DNA of 7,434 nt, from contig JAEVYV010000316.1 of NCBI GenBank assembly GCA_023392575.1, positions 1 through 7,434 on the forward strand, read 5' to 3'. Positions 1 through 6,762 of this stretch are shown here, one piece after another; within the stretch, counting starts at the first letter, position 1; each line of letters starts with the position of its first letter. Origin of the DNA: Bacteroidota bacterium. GTDB lineage: Bacteria; Bacteroidota; Bacteroidia; Chitinophagales; Chitinophagaceae. A program made the position numbers and the translations under genes. The notes under the pieces are model-generated. The model was not told where the DNA came from. It saw only the letters and a list, made by a program, of their open reading frames with translations, and made no database searches.

Positions 1-1173
1 CGGTACATCAGCCTGGCCGCCCAGCATACCTTCCGAACCCACTTCCCGAGCCACCCGGGTTACCTCGGAACCAAAGGAGTTGAGCTGGTCCACCATCGTA
101 TTGATGGTGTTCTTCAACTCGAGGATCTCACCCTTTACATCCACCGTGATCTTACGGGAAAGATCACCTTTTGCCACGGCGGTGGTGACTTCGGCAATAT
201 TGCGCACCTGGGCGGTCAGGTTAAACGCCATTTGGTTTACCGATTCGGTCAGGTCCTTCCAGGTGCCGCCCACGCCCTGCACCTTGGCCTGGCCGCCCAG
301 TTTTCCCTCCGTTCCTACCTCCAGCGCCACCCGGGTTACCTCCGAGGCAAAGGAGTTGAGCTGGTCCACCATTCGGTTGATCACGTCTTTGATCTGAAGG
401 ATCTCACCTTTTACGTCCACGGTGATTTTTTGTGACAGGTCGCCGTTGGCAATAGCGGTGGCCACTTTCGATACGTCACGCAACTGCACCGTCAGGTTGC
501 CGGCCAACTGATTTACGTTGTCGGTCAAATCCTTCCACACGCCGCCTACTCCTTTTACTGTTGCCTGTCCGCCCAGCTTTCCTTCCGAGCCTACTTCCCT
601 TGCCACACGGGTTACTTCGGCAGAAAAGGAATTGAGCTGATCCACCATCGTGTTGATGGTATTCTTTAATTCAAGGATCTCTCCTTTTACGTCCACCGTA
701 ATTTTTCTTGACAAATCCCCACGGGCCACCGCCGTGGTTACTTCCGCAATATTCCGCACCTGGCCTGTTAAGTTAGAAGCCATTTGGTTTACCGAATCGG
801 TCAAATCCTTCCAGGTGCCGGCCACCCCCGGCACTTCCGCCTGTCCGCCCAGTTTACCCTCGGTTCCTACTTCCCGGGCTACCCTCGTTACCTCAGAAGA
901 GAACGAGTTCAGTTGGTCCACCATGGTGTTGATGGTGTTCTTCAGCTCCAAAATCTCTCCCTGCACATCCACGGTGATCTTTTTACTCAAGTCTCCCTTG
1001 GCCACGGCGGTTGTTACTTCGGCAATACTGCGCACCTGCGTGGTCAGGTTTCCGGCCATTTGGTTTACCGAGTCGGTCAGGTCCTTCCACACACCGGCCA
1101 CCCCTTTTACTTTTGCCTGCCCCCCGAGCTTTCCTTCCGAGCCTACTTCCCGGGCTACCCTTGTTACTTCCAT
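1..1173 (-). repeat. Tandem in-frame HAMP repeat, exact 276-bp period
   Basis: Four full units lie at 1173-898, 897-622, 621-346 and 345-70, and a fifth is cut after 23 codons (69-1). The segment encoding INTMVDQL recurs at plus-strand offsets 101, 377, 653 and 929, always 276 bp apart, and its diverged counterpart (VNDMVKQL) falls in phase at 1205. No unit gains or loses a codon. Units 1, 2 and 4 are almost identical in the second half; unit 3 is the most diverged (QLRDVSKVATAIANGDLSQK, then ILQIKDVINRMVDQ). This is protein-coding repetition, not an intergenic satellite. Confidence 0.95.
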
Positions 1174-1749
1174 AGAGAACAGGTTCAATTGCTTCACCAT
1201 GTCGTTCACCTCGGAGGCGATCCGGGCAAACTCACCCTGCAGCAAGTGGTCGCCAATGCGAAGAGGCATTTCCTGCGAAAGGTTTCCTTTGGCAACGGAA
1301 GAAATTACATGAGCAATTTCAATGGTTGGGTGAACCAGGTCGGAGATCAGGCTGTTGATCGAGTTCATGGCCGTACTCCAGGAACCGCCTGCCAACCGGG
1401 GCAGCTCCACCCGGTGATTCAGTTTCCCTTGCTTTCCAATAACCTTTTTTGCCTGGTCCAGCTCCTCAACCAGGATTTCATTGAGTGCGATAATATCGTT
1501 GAGGGTATCATAAATTTTGCCGGCCACGCCTATTTGGTCATTGGGCATTCGTACAGAAAAATTACCATTCTTGACCTGGGCCAGTACGCTTAGCAATTGC
1601 TTTTGATCCAGCAGGCCATCCTGCTCTGATGTCAATTCTTTTTTGGTATTTCTGTTGGCTTTTTTGGGAGAAGCCACCGGAGACTTGTCGGATAAAGTAG
1701 GGGCAGGCGTAGTCACTACGCCATTTGATTTCGTTTTTCTGGTACTCAT
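1..1749 (-). CDS. Poly-HAMP sensor (probably hybrid) histidine kinase, N-terminal part
   Basis: The frame is open from an ATG at 1749-1747 to the window edge, giving 583 codons with the C-terminus missing. Residues 1-45 are Lys/Ser/Thr-rich and probably disordered. Residues 50-192 form a HAMP-like lead-in (VKNGNFSVRMP, VAKGNLSQEMPLRIGD). Residues 193-583 are 92-residue repeats, each with EVTRVAREVG, GKLGGQA, WKDLT, VNQMA, AVAKGDLSKKITVDV, GEILELKNTINTMVDQLNSF. This is the HAMP array of the Nik1/Os-1-like kinase family, where each 92-residue unit is about two HAMP helical pairs. Family members normally continue into GAF, HisKA, HATPase_c and often receiver domains; none is visible here, so kinase activity is inferred from the family. 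No membrane segment or signal peptide is seen, so it should be a cytosolic sensor that relays conformational change along the HAMP stack. It is transcribed away from the haem-binding gene. Confidence 0.92.
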   Translation of the reverse strand, partial: MSTRKTKSNGVVTTPAPTLSDKSPVASPKKANRNTKKELTSEQDGLLDQKQLLSVLAQVKNGNFSVRMPNDQIGVAGKIYDTLNDIIALNEILVEELDQAKKVIGKQGKLNHRVELPRLAGGSWSTAMNSINSLISDLVHPTIEIAHVISSVAKGNLSQEMPLRIGDHLLQGEFARIASEVNDMVKQLNLFSMEVTRVAREVGSEGKLGGQAKVKGVAGVWKDLTDSVNQMAGNLTTQVRSIAEVTTAVAKGDLSKKITVDVQGEILELKNTINTMVDQLNSFSSEVTRVAREVGTEGKLGGQAEVPGVAGTWKDLTDSVNQMASNLTGQVRNIAEVTTAVARGDLSRKITVDVKGEILELKNTINTMVDQLNSFSAEVTRVAREVGSEGKLGGQATVKGVGGVWKDLTDNVNQLAGNLTVQLRDVSKVATAIANGDLSQKITVDVKGEILQIKDVINRMVDQLNSFASEVTRVALEVGTEGKLGGQAKVQGVGGTWKDLTESVNQMAFNLTAQVRNIAEVTTAVAKGDLSRKITVDVKGEILELKNTINTMVDQLNSFGSEVTRVAREVGSEGMLGGQADVP

Positions 1750-1770
1750 AGTTAAGAGTGTAATTGTCTT

Positions 1771-1797
1771 CAAACCTAATAAAAAAAATGCTTCAAA
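1771..1797 (-). promoter_or_regulatory. Putative promoter of the poly-HAMP kinase
   Basis: On the minus strand TAGGTTTG (1778-1771) matches the Bacteroidota -7 consensus TAnnTTTG exactly. A TTTG at 1797-1794 lies 15 nt upstream, somewhat shorter than the usual spacing of about 19-21 nt, with an A/T-rich spacer. The leader to the ATG at 1749 would be about 20 nt. Assigned by consensus match only. Confidence 0.45.
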
Positions 1798-1847
1798 CCC
1801 GATTCCCTTCCTCGTTAATGAGTCAAACAAAAAAAGGATCAACGCGA

Positions 1848-1865
1848 CTAAGGAAAGTCCCTTAG
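1848..1865. repeat. Small dyad in the divergent promoter region
   Basis: CTAAGG (1848-1853) and CCTTAG (1860-1865) form a perfect 6-bp inverted repeat around a 6-nt centre, about 46 bp upstream of the putative -33 element of the haem-binding gene. It could be an operator half-site pair or chance. The rest of the 197-bp divergent gap shows nothing else I can name apart from the two promoter candidates. Confidence 0.25.
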
Positions 1866-1910
1866 CAACCCTAAATAACAAAAGTGATTCTTCAGGTGAA
1901 GGATGTACGT

Positions 1911-1943
1911 TTTGCGTTAAAACAAATTAGTGTTTTAAATTAG
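1911..1943 (+). promoter_or_regulatory. Putative promoter of the haem-binding protein gene
   Basis: TTTG at 1911-1914 and TAAATTAG at 1936-1943 resemble the Bacteroidota -33/-7 pair with a 21-nt spacer and one mismatch in the -7 box (A for T). The box ends 3 nt before the ATG at 1947, so the expected transcription start would fall on or next to the start codon, giving a leaderless mRNA. Confidence 0.45.
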
Positions 1944-1946
1944 CGC

Positions 1947-2423
1947 ATGAAGAAAAAACTGCTTATAGGATTTATCCTCGTTTTAATTGTTGCGCAATTC
2001 ATTCAGCCAGCGCAAAACAACGGAACCGCCGAAGCCGCAACCGACATCACCCGTGTAGTGCCTGTGCCCGACAGCGTTATGAGCCTGCTGAAGACCGCCT
2101 GCTATGACTGTCACTCCAACCACACTAAATACCCGTGGTACAGCAAAATCACACCGGTTAACTGGTGGTTGAACAATCATATAGAGGAAGGCAAAAGAGA
2201 GTTGAATTTTTCCACATTTGCTAACAGCAGTTTCCGGAGAAAAAACAAAAAGCTGGGGGAAACAGCCGAACATGTAGAAAACCACGAGATGCCGCTCAAC
2301 TCGTACACATGGCTGCATGCCGAAGCAAGGCTTAGCGAGGCCCAGCGCAAAACCCTGATTGATTGGGCCCATGCGTCCCAGCAAAAAGTCATGCAGGATT
2401 CGTTGCAAATGGCAGCACACTGA
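1947..2423 (+). CDS. Exported haem-binding (Haem_bd-type) c-type cytochrome-like protein
   Basis: A 158-residue protein beginning MKKKLLIGFILVLIVAQF, a basic n-region followed by a hydrophobic stretch (residues 5-19) that serves as a signal peptide or N-terminal anchor. The segment TACYDCHSNHTKYPWYSKI carries one CxxCH haem c attachment motif (C52, C55, H56). It is followed by a Trp-rich segment (PVNWWLNNHIEEGK) and a conserved EMPLNSYTWLHAEARLS block ending in LIDWA. This layout matches the Haem_bd domain family common in Bacteroidota; M115 in the EMP motif is a candidate distal haem ligand. The protein should sit in the periplasm or at the inner membrane. Its redox partner is not evident: no oxidase or cytochrome gene is adjacent. 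It is a stand-alone gene divergent from the kinase and followed by a strong terminator hairpin. Confidence 0.88.
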   Translation: MKKKLLIGFILVLIVAQFIQPAQNNGTAEAATDITRVVPVPDSVMSLLKTACYDCHSNHTKYPWYSKITPVNWWLNNHIEEGKRELNFSTFANSSFRRKNKKLGETAEHVENHEMPLNSYTWLHAEARLSEAQRKTLIDWAHASQQKVMQDSLQMAAH

Positions 2424-2436
2424 TATGAAACCGTTT

Positions 2437-2579
2437 CAAGGCAACCATCCGTGAGATGGCAGACCTGGAACGTGAGACAAAGTCAGTCGATACCCTCCTG
2501 TCAGCTTAATGGTGGATAGGTATAAGAAACAGGCAGATGAAGGCCGTAGTCTAAACAACCAGCCTTCATCTGCTTTTTT
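2437..2579 (+). ncRNA. Candidate structured small RNA or structured 3'UTR
   Basis: The stretch after the haem-binding gene has no plausible ORF but shows three consecutive potential hairpins on the plus strand. They are CCATC/GATGG (2445-2449 with 2455-2459), ATACC/GGTAT (2490-2494 with 2519-2523) enclosing a weaker CCTCC/GGTGG-like pairing, and the terminator stem at 2533-2573 followed by a run of T. This arrangement fits a small RNA, or a processed 3'UTR, ending in an intrinsic terminator. I recognise no known RNA family and see no clear dedicated promoter; the 5' boundary is arbitrary. Confidence 0.25.
2533..2579 (+). terminator. Intrinsic terminator, 12-bp perfect stem
   Basis: GCAGATGAAGGC (2533-2544) and GCCTTCATCTGC (2562-2573) are perfectly complementary around a 17-nt loop and are followed by six T (2574-2579) on the plus strand. 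It ends transcription coming from the haem-binding gene. Read from the serA side the stem lacks a comparable T-run, so for serA it could act only weakly or as a 3'-end stabilising hairpin. The T-run touches the serA stop codon. Confidence 0.8.
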
Positions 2580-3813
2580 AATACAACAACCTGACCTTTA
2601 TGGTTTGGGGCACTTCTTTTAACAGTTGGGCCGCCCGTTTAGAAAGCTGCTTGTCCACATCCACCACTACATAGCCAATGCTGTCGTTGGTTTTCAGGTA
2701 TTGACCCACAATGTTTATTTTATTTTGAGACAGGGCGCCGTTGATGGCGGACAAAACGCCCGGAACGTTTTTGTGGATGTGCAAAATGCGGTGGCTTCCT
2801 TCCTGCGGCGGCAGGGCCAGGGCCGGAACGGTATGCGAGCCCAGGGTTACTCCTTTTTCCAGATAGCTTAACAATTTACTGCTCACATCTTCCCCGATGT
2901 TTTGCTGGGCCTCCTCGGTAGAGCCCCCAATGTGCGGGGTTAAAATAACGTTGGGCTGGTTTTGCAGTGGAGACTCAAAATGATCGCCGTTTTTTTCGGG
3001 CTCAACGGGGAAAACGTCCACAGCAGCACCCGCTATGTGCCCGCTTTCCAAAAACCGGCGCAGGTCGTTGAGTTCAATAACCTCTCCCCTTGCATAGTTG
3101 ATAATGATTGATCCTTTTTTACAATACTTGAGGTTGTTCTTGTTAATCAGATTTTTGGTCTGGCTTGTTTCCGGGATGTGCAGGGTGACCACATCCGCCT
3201 TGCTCAACACGTCTTTCAGCGTTCGAACGTCCGTAGCATTACCCAAGGGCAACTTGGTTTCCACATCATAAAAAATCACCTTCATGCCCAGGGCTTCCGC
3301 CAGCACACTCACCTGCGACCCAATGTTGCCATACCCAATAATTCCCAAGGTTTTTCCCCGCAGTTCGTAACTGCCGCTTGCTTCTTTGAGCCAAATTCCT
3401 TTATGAGCGGCCGTGTTTTTATCGGGAATGCGTCGAATGAGCATAATGGCAGCGCCAATAACCAGTTCCGCTACCGAACGGGTATTGGAATAAGGCGCAT
3501 TGAACACCGCAACTCCGTTATTGATGGCGGCGCCCAGATCCACCTGGTTCACCCCAATACAAAAACAGCCTATGGCCTGCAGTTTTTCAGCCGCAGCCAA
3601 AACTTTGGGAGTAATCTGGCTTTTGGAGCGGATTCCTAAGAGATGGACATTTTTAACCGCGTTTATCAGCTCCGGTTCCGGTAGAGCCTTGGTTAGTTTT
3701 TCAACCTGGGTATAACCTTGGCGCAAAAAATTTTTGACCGCAACCTCACTTACATTTTCGAGTAATAGAATTTTAATCTTTTCTTTGGGGTAACTTGTTT
3801 TTGTGGCCTCCAT
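2578..3813 (-). CDS. serA: D-3-phosphoglycerate dehydrogenase (SerA) with C-terminal ACT domain
   Basis: This enzyme oxidises 3-phosphoglycerate to 3-phosphohydroxypyruvate with NAD+, the first step of serine biosynthesis, in the cytosol. With the ATG at 3813 it has 411 residues, close to the 410 of E. coli SerA, and it aligns with that protein end to end, both ending RLLY. Visible features are GCFCIGVNQVDL (82-93), FNAPYSNTRSVAELV (104-118), the NAD-binding GIIGYGNIG (157-165), and the catalytic Arg in NYARGE (R242), E271 in PVEPEKN and H294 in LTPHIGGST. The C-terminal ACT domain (about 340-411) keeps HIHKN and NI, matching the serine-binding His/Asn positions of E. coli SerA (here H347, N349, N367), so feedback inhibition by serine is likely. 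An in-frame ATG at 3828 exists, but 3813 fits family length and the promoter-like box. It is divergent from the lipoprotein gene; no other ser gene is adjacent. Confidence 0.95.
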   Translation of the reverse strand: MEATKTSYPKEKIKILLLENVSEVAVKNFLRQGYTQVEKLTKALPEPELINAVKNVHLLGIRSKSQITPKVLAAAEKLQAIGCFCIGVNQVDLGAAINNGVAVFNAPYSNTRSVAELVIGAAIMLIRRIPDKNTAAHKGIWLKEASGSYELRGKTLGIIGYGNIGSQVSVLAEALGMKVIFYDVETKLPLGNATDVRTLKDVLSKADVVTLHIPETSQTKNLINKNNLKYCKKGSIIINYARGEVIELNDLRRFLESGHIAGAAVDVFPVEPEKNGDHFESPLQNQPNVILTPHIGGSTEEAQQNIGEDVSSKLLSYLEKGVTLGSHTVPALALPPQEGSHRILHIHKNVPGVLSAINGALSQNKINIVGQYLKTNDSIGYVVVDVDKQLSKRAAQLLKEVPQTIKVRLLY

Positions 3814-3817
3814 ATTG

Positions 3818-3825
3818 CAAATATG
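3818..3825 (-). promoter_or_regulatory. Putative -7 box of serA
   Basis: On the minus strand CATATTTG (3825-3818) differs from TAnnTTTG only at the first base and ends 4 nt before the ATG at 3813. It lies downstream of the alternative ATG at 3828, so transcription from it would exclude that start and supports the 3813 start. No clear -33 TTTG is seen at the right distance. Confidence 0.35.
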
Positions 3826-3932
3826 CATAATTATGGAAAAGAAGAGGTCCAGATTTTAACAAATTGGATTTGTTTTTGCTGATGTGAACAAGATATTTAA
3901 CCTGTATCCAATAACTTAAAACAAACTTGTCT

Positions 3933-5093
3933 TTGAAAAACGTTTTTATTGCTGGCCTGTTTTCTATAGCATTGTGGGGTTGTCAATCATCGTCACAGGA
4001 AAACAATATAGACGCCGTTACACTTCCTGCTGAAAAAAAACCATTATTCCCTCCGCTTAGCGAAAAAGAAAAAATGCGGTATCACGATGCCGTAGAAGAT
4101 ATGCTGAACCGCACCCTATACCGCAGCTCGTTCAACGGCGGGGTATTGGTGGCAAAAAATGGAACCATTGTGTATGAAAAATACACCGGTTTTCATGACC
4201 TGAAACTAAAAGACTCCCTCCATGCCGATATTCCTTTTCAAATAGCTTCTACCAGCAAGCCCTTTACTGCTTCCGCCATTTTAAAGCTGGCTGAAGAAGG
4301 AAAACTGAGCCTGAACGATCCGGTTACCCGTTTTTTTCCCCAGTTTCCTTATTCGGCCGTAACGGTCAAAATGTTGCTCAACCACCGCAGCGGCCTGCCC
4401 AACTATCTATATTATATGGAGCACGGCAAATGGCCCCGCACCCAACTGGCCAGCAATAACGATGTTTTAAATACGCTGATCGAATGGAAGCCGGCCCAGG
4501 CCTATCAACCCGACCGGCATTTTAATTATTGCAATACCAATTATGTGCTGCTGGCCCTCATCATTGAACAGGCCAGTGGCCAGCCTTTCCCCGAGTACAT
4601 GAAGCAAAACTTTTTTGTACCCCTGGGAATGACCAACACCTTTGTCCATACCATGAGCGATTCGCTGATCACCCAGTCGTACCAGCGCAACGGCGCTTTG
4701 TGGACCCTGGATTTTTCGGACGGCCCGTATGGCGATAAAAATATTTATTCAACGCCCAGAGACCTTTTAAAATGGGACCAGGCCTTATACGAAGGAAAAA
4801 TTCTCAGTCAGGCCATGCTGGACTCAGCCTTTGCGCCGTACAGCCATGAAAAGCCCGGCGTACACAATTACGGTTTGGGATGGCGCATGATTTTATATCC
4901 GAATGATAAAAAAGTGGTTTATCACAACGGACACTGGCATGGCTTTAATTCAGCTTTTGCCCGGTTAACGGATGAAAAAGCCACCATCATCATTTTGTCG
5001 AACAAGTACAACACCAACGTGTACACCACAGCCAAAAAGCTGTACGATTTGTTTGGCAATTACGACGGCCGTTCGGATGAAGGTGAGGAATAG
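3933..5093 (+). CDS. Serine hydrolase lipoprotein, beta-lactamase/PBP class C fold
   Basis: From the start used here the protein has 386 residues and begins MKNVFIAGLFSIALWGCQSS: a short signal peptide ending in a lipobox-like LWGC (C17), with Trp unusual before Gly. Gln follows the Cys, so an inner-membrane retention Asp is absent and outer-membrane sorting is likely. The Beta-lactamase (PF00144) motifs are present: SxxK as STSK (S106 nucleophile, K109), YxN as YCN (Y199, N201), and a third-motif HNG (331-333) in place of KTG. LLNHRSGLPNY and GLGWRM are also typical of the family. Likely substrates are peptides, esters or D-amino-acid amides; antibiotic resistance cannot be claimed. The frame has no ATG: TTG codons at 3927 and 3933 are the only plausible starts. 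I prefer 3933 because it gives the usual Met-Lys lipoprotein start. It is divergent from serA. Confidence 0.85.
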   Translation: MKNVFIAGLFSIALWGCQSSSQENNIDAVTLPAEKKPLFPPLSEKEKMRYHDAVEDMLNRTLYRSSFNGGVLVAKNGTIVYEKYTGFHDLKLKDSLHADIPFQIASTSKPFTASAILKLAEEGKLSLNDPVTRFFPQFPYSAVTVKMLLNHRSGLPNYLYYMEHGKWPRTQLASNNDVLNTLIEWKPAQAYQPDRHFNYCNTNYVLLALIIEQASGQPFPEYMKQNFFVPLGMTNTFVHTMSDSLITQSYQRNGALWTLDFSDGPYGDKNIYSTPRDLLKWDQALYEGKILSQAMLDSAFAPYSHEKPGVHNYGLGWRMILYPNDKKVVYHNGHWHGFNSAFARLTDEKATIIILSNKYNTNVYTTAKKLYDLFGNYDGRSDEGEE

Positions 5094-5209
5094 AGCGTGA
5101 GAAACTGAAAATGAAAAATGTAAAATTAAAAAGCAGATCCTTTGTAGCAATAAGACTTTTACATTCTTCATTTTTCATTGCTCATTTTTAATTTCTCTGC
5201 CTCTCAAAC
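5094..5209. repeat. AT-rich imperfect palindrome filling the intergenic gap
   Basis: ATGAAAAATGTAAAA (5111-5125) is complementary to TTTTA (5157-5161) plus CATTTTTCAT (5169-5178), with a 7-nt CATTCTT bulge between them. The similarity continues outwards: GAGAAACTG before the left arm resembles the complement of the region around TTTCTC at 5193-5198. About 30 nt of unrelated sequence lies in the middle. As RNA it would fold into a long A-U hairpin followed by T-rich sequence, so it may terminate the lipoprotein transcript. It may also be a dispersed palindromic element. No transposase or target duplication is evident. Confidence 0.5.
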
Positions 5210-5217
5210 TATCTTAG
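5210..5217 (+). promoter_or_regulatory. Putative -7 box of the NAD(P)HX repair gene
   Basis: TATCTTAG differs from TAnnTTTG at one base and ends 5 nt before the ATG at 5223. It supports the 5223 start over the in-frame upstream ATG at 5178, which lies inside the palindromic element. No convincing -33 element; the upstream region is T-rich. Confidence 0.35.
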
Positions 5218-5222
5218 CACAA

Positions 5223-6725
5223 ATGTGTATTCTTTCTGCAGAGCAAATACAGACCTGGGATCAATATACCATTCGGCATGAACCCATCTCTTCTATCGAC
5301 CTGATGGAAAGAGCCGCTGGCAGGTGCGTGGAATGGATTGAAAAACAAACGTGGCAGGACAAGCATTTTCAAATCTTTTGCGGCAAGGGGAACAACGGCG
5401 GTGACGGGCTGGCTATAGCCCGGCTGATGTTTCAGGCCGGTTATGCGGTTACGGTATACATTCTGGAATTTGGCAAACCGGGCTCAGAAGATTTTCAAAC
5501 CAACCTGCAGCGCCTGCATGATTTTCCCATTGACATCCATTTTATTCAAACACCCGAAAGCTTTCCTTCTGTTGGCAGTGGGGAAATTATCATTGATGCT
5601 TTGTTTGGCTCGGGGCTAAACCGGCCCTTGCAGGGGCTGGCCGCCGCTTTGATCCAGCATCTTAACCACACCAAAGCCCTGGTGGTGGCCATTGATTTAC
5701 CAAGCGGTCTGTTCATCGACAAGTCATCCAAGGGAAACGCCGTGATTCAGGCGCACCACACCCTGAGCTTTCAATGCTATAAACGGGGGTTGTTGGCGCA
5801 GGAAAACGCTGTTTATATTGGCCAGGTGCACATTCTTGATATTGGTTTGCATCCCGGTTTTTTACACGAAAACAGCTTTTCGCAGCATTTCGTTACCGAA
5901 GCTTTTGTCAAAAACATATTCAAGCCCCGCAATGCTTTTGCGCACAAAGGCAATTTTGGCCATGCACTGATCATTGCCGGGAGTTATGGAAAGATGGGCG
6001 CCGCTACCCTGGCGGCAAAAGCCTGTTTGCACAGCGGAGCCGGCCTGACCACCGCCTTCGTTCCCCGGTGCGGTTATACCGTTTTGCAGGTGGCCGTTCC
6101 CGAGGTAATGGTGTTGACCGATGAAAACGAAAATCACCTCTCCTCCCTACCCTCGGAAATGGAAAAATATTCGGTTATTGGAATCGGCCCGGGCATAGAC
6201 ACAAAAGAGGAAACGCAAAAGATGATTTCTTTTATCGTTCGCCGCTATCAAAAACCCTTAGTGATTGATGCGGATGGCCTGAACTGCCTTTCGGTCCAAA
6301 AAGAGCTTTTGAATCAATTGCCGGCCCACTCCATTTTAACGCCTCACCCCAAGGAGTTTGACCGGCTCTTTGGCGAACACCAAAGCGATTTTGACCGGAT
6401 GGCAACCGCGCAGCAAAAAGCCAGGACGCTCAACATAATTATTGTTCTGAAAGGGCACTATACCCTTACGGCTGCACCTTCGGGTGAGCTGTACTTTAAT
6501 TCCACCGGCAATGCCGGAATGGCAAAAGGCGGCAGCGGCGATGTGCTTACCGGAATTATCACCGCCCTGGTGGCGCAAGGCTATGAGCCGGCGCAGGCGG
6601 CTCTACTCGGAGTTTACCTGCATGGTGATGCCGGCAACCTGGCGGCCCGAGCCCTATCACAGGAAGCCATGACCGCTACCGACCTGATCACTTTTCTTTC
6701 ACAGGCTTTTCTTAAGCTGGCATAG
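5223..6725 (+). CDS. nnr: Bifunctional NAD(P)HX epimerase / ADP-dependent NAD(P)HX dehydratase
   Basis: This enzyme repairs hydrated NADH and NADPH. The N-terminal YjeF_N domain (NnrE, about 1-215) epimerises R- and S-NAD(P)HX; the C-terminal ribokinase-like domain (NnrD, about 225-500) dehydrates the S form using ADP. Epimerase signatures are FCGKGNNGGDGL (52-63), DALFGSGLNRPLQG (125-138) and AIDLPSG (156-162). Dehydratase signatures are HKGNFGHALIIAGSYGKMGA (241-260), VIGIGPG (318-324), VIDADGLN (347-354), LTPHPKEFDRLFG (372-384), VLKGHYT (408-414) and GNAGMAKGGSGDVLTG (429-444), with D440 the expected catalytic Asp. At 500 residues the length is normal for the fused form. An in-frame ATG at 5178 would add 15 residues, but the family begins right at the ILSAEQI segment, so 5223 is chosen. 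The protein is cytosolic, and both active sites look intact. Confidence 0.95.
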   Translation: MCILSAEQIQTWDQYTIRHEPISSIDLMERAAGRCVEWIEKQTWQDKHFQIFCGKGNNGGDGLAIARLMFQAGYAVTVYILEFGKPGSEDFQTNLQRLHDFPIDIHFIQTPESFPSVGSGEIIIDALFGSGLNRPLQGLAAALIQHLNHTKALVVAIDLPSGLFIDKSSKGNAVIQAHHTLSFQCYKRGLLAQENAVYIGQVHILDIGLHPGFLHENSFSQHFVTEAFVKNIFKPRNAFAHKGNFGHALIIAGSYGKMGAATLAAKACLHSGAGLTTAFVPRCGYTVLQVAVPEVMVLTDENENHLSSLPSEMEKYSVIGIGPGIDTKEETQKMISFIVRRYQKPLVIDADGLNCLSVQKELLNQLPAHSILTPHPKEFDRLFGEHQSDFDRMATAQQKARTLNIIIVLKGHYTLTAAPSGELYFNSTGNAGMAKGGSGDVLTGIITALVAQGYEPAQAALLGVYLHGDAGNLAARALSQEAMTATDLITFLSQAFLKLA

Positions 6726-6762
6726 GCTTTATTCCGCCGTATTAAAGCTGCTCATTAAGCCC

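Noticed and set aside
1..1173. CRISPR or satellite-type repeat
   Set aside because: The 276-bp period is a whole number of codons, unit length never changes, and the sequence encodes known HAMP motifs.
80..1593. Long plus-strand open frames (80-397, 650-1312, 784-1593)
   Set aside because: They lie antisense to the HAMP array and repeat with its 276-bp period. Their translations are low-complexity mirror products with no recognisable domain, while the minus-strand frame is an unambiguous protein family.
1643..1930. Plus-strand frame of 95 codons across the kinase start and the divergent gap
   Set aside because: It starts inside the kinase gene, has no family resemblance, and runs through the promoter candidates.
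1983..2420. Minus-strand frame of 145 codons opposite the haem-binding gene
   Set aside because: The plus strand carries a clear signal peptide and CxxCH domain; the antisense product has no motif.
2424..2577. Riboswitch controlling serA
   Set aside because: The region lies downstream of serA, not upstream, and I could not match it to any known riboswitch core.
3178..3639. Plus-strand frame of 153 codons inside serA
   Set aside because: Antisense shadow of a fully conserved SerA coding region.
3814..3828. Five-residue upstream start of SerA at 3828
   Set aside because: The -7-like box overlaps this segment, and the ATG at 3813 gives the usual family length.
5178..5222. N-terminal extension of the NAD(P)HX repair enzyme from the ATG at 5178
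   Set aside because: The extra 15 residues come from the palindromic element and precede the usual family start; the -7-like box lies between the two ATGs.
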